Positions 12,915 to 12,991 of a DNA stretch of 12,991 nt are shown here, piece after piece. The notes below the pieces were generated by a model, which saw only the letters and a program-made list of their open reading frames with translations, had not been told where the DNA came from and did not search any database. Every line of letters starts with the position of its first letter. Within the stretch, counting starts at the first letter, position 1. The stretch covers positions 21,438 through 34,428 of the forward strand of contig DITR01000099.1 of assembly GCA_002422175.1 (NCBI GenBank), in the 5' to 3' direction. Made by a program: the position numbers and the translations under genes. Origin of the DNA: Alcaligenaceae bacterium UBA6179 (GTDB lineage: Bacteria > Pseudomonadota > Gammaproteobacteria > Burkholderiales > Burkholderiaceae_B).

Positions 12915-12947
12915 GCGTCTAAAGAAACGATGCACAAAGGGTTTGAA

Positions 12948-12991
12948 ATGAGCGAAAAAGCAATATTTGGCGGCGGCTGCTTCTGGTGCAC
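12948..12991 (+). CDS. msrA: Peptide methionine sulfoxide reductase MsrA, N-terminal end (partial)
   Basis: MsrA reduces methionine-S-sulfoxide in proteins and free methionine sulfoxide. Only 14 full codons are present, reading MSEKAIFGGGCFWC, before the window ends. The motif GGGCFWC holds the catalytic cysteine (Cys11 here) and is diagnostic for MsrA, in which Phe-Trp of the motif form the substrate pocket. The ATG at 12948 has AAAGGG six bases upstream; an in-frame ATG at 12930 would add six residues and is less favoured. It lies behind the cytochrome terminator, so it is probably a separate transcription unit, though no promoter was picked out in the short gap. Confidence 0.88.
   Translation, partial: MSEKAIFGGGCFWC

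Noticed and set aside
1..12991. A hidden new system, mobile element or defence island
   Set aside because: Every stretch over 300 bases is covered by a well-known gene or RNA. I saw no transposase, integrase, toxin-antitoxin or phage-like frame, no inverted-repeat-bounded insert and no abrupt change in base composition.

Overview
This window carries ordinary housekeeping genes of a betaproteobacterium, most likely a member of the Burkholderiales with base composition more AT-rich than is typical for that order. The evidence is the Gly-Gly-Met tail of GroEL, the gene set and protein sequences (RppH, ProS, IlvD, Lgt, ZapA), and a recognisable 6S RNA directly behind zapA. I saw no mobile elements, CRISPR arrays, tRNAs, rRNAs or defence-like islands. 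I did not find a previously undescribed system.

Layout, left to right. The last codons of groEL (+) end at 48 and are followed by two hairpin terminators. These separate groEL from a long minus-strand block that runs from 7416 down to 161: proS, ybgC, tolQ, tolR, tolA, tolB, pal, cpoB. This is the complete Tol-Pal envelope system with its two usual companions (ybgC, cpoB), and proS sits 19 bp upstream of it. TolQ, TolR and TolA form the inner-membrane energised complex, TolB and CpoB are periplasmic, and Pal is the outer-membrane lipoprotein that binds peptidoglycan. Junctions in the block are tight (1-bp overlaps, or gaps of 2, 16 and 19 bp) except at tolB-pal (170 bp) and pal-cpoB (58 bp). 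The tolB-pal gap holds an intrinsic-terminator-like hairpin and an exact 22-bp tandem duplication that covers the tolB stop codon.

Divergent from proS, rppH (RNA 5' pyrophosphohydrolase) reads to the right behind a clear TATAAT box. Its end overlaps by 21 bp the convergent end of a beta-hydroxyacid dehydrogenase gene. Next, on the plus strand, come a small coiled-coil protein, zapA (Z-ring assembly) and the 6S RNA gene ssrS. lgt (lipoprotein diacylglyceryl transferase, needed to lipidate Pal among others) converges on ssrS. It is divergent from ilvD (branched-chain amino-acid synthesis), with interleaved candidate promoters between them. ilvD is followed after one base by a small secreted c-type cytochrome that ends in a terminator. 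The window closes in the first codons of msrA.

Several starts were trimmed or chosen from ribosome-binding sites, family alignment from memory, or promoter position (tolQ, rppH, lgt, the coiled-coil gene, the cytochrome). No similarity search was run, so all family names come from motif recognition.
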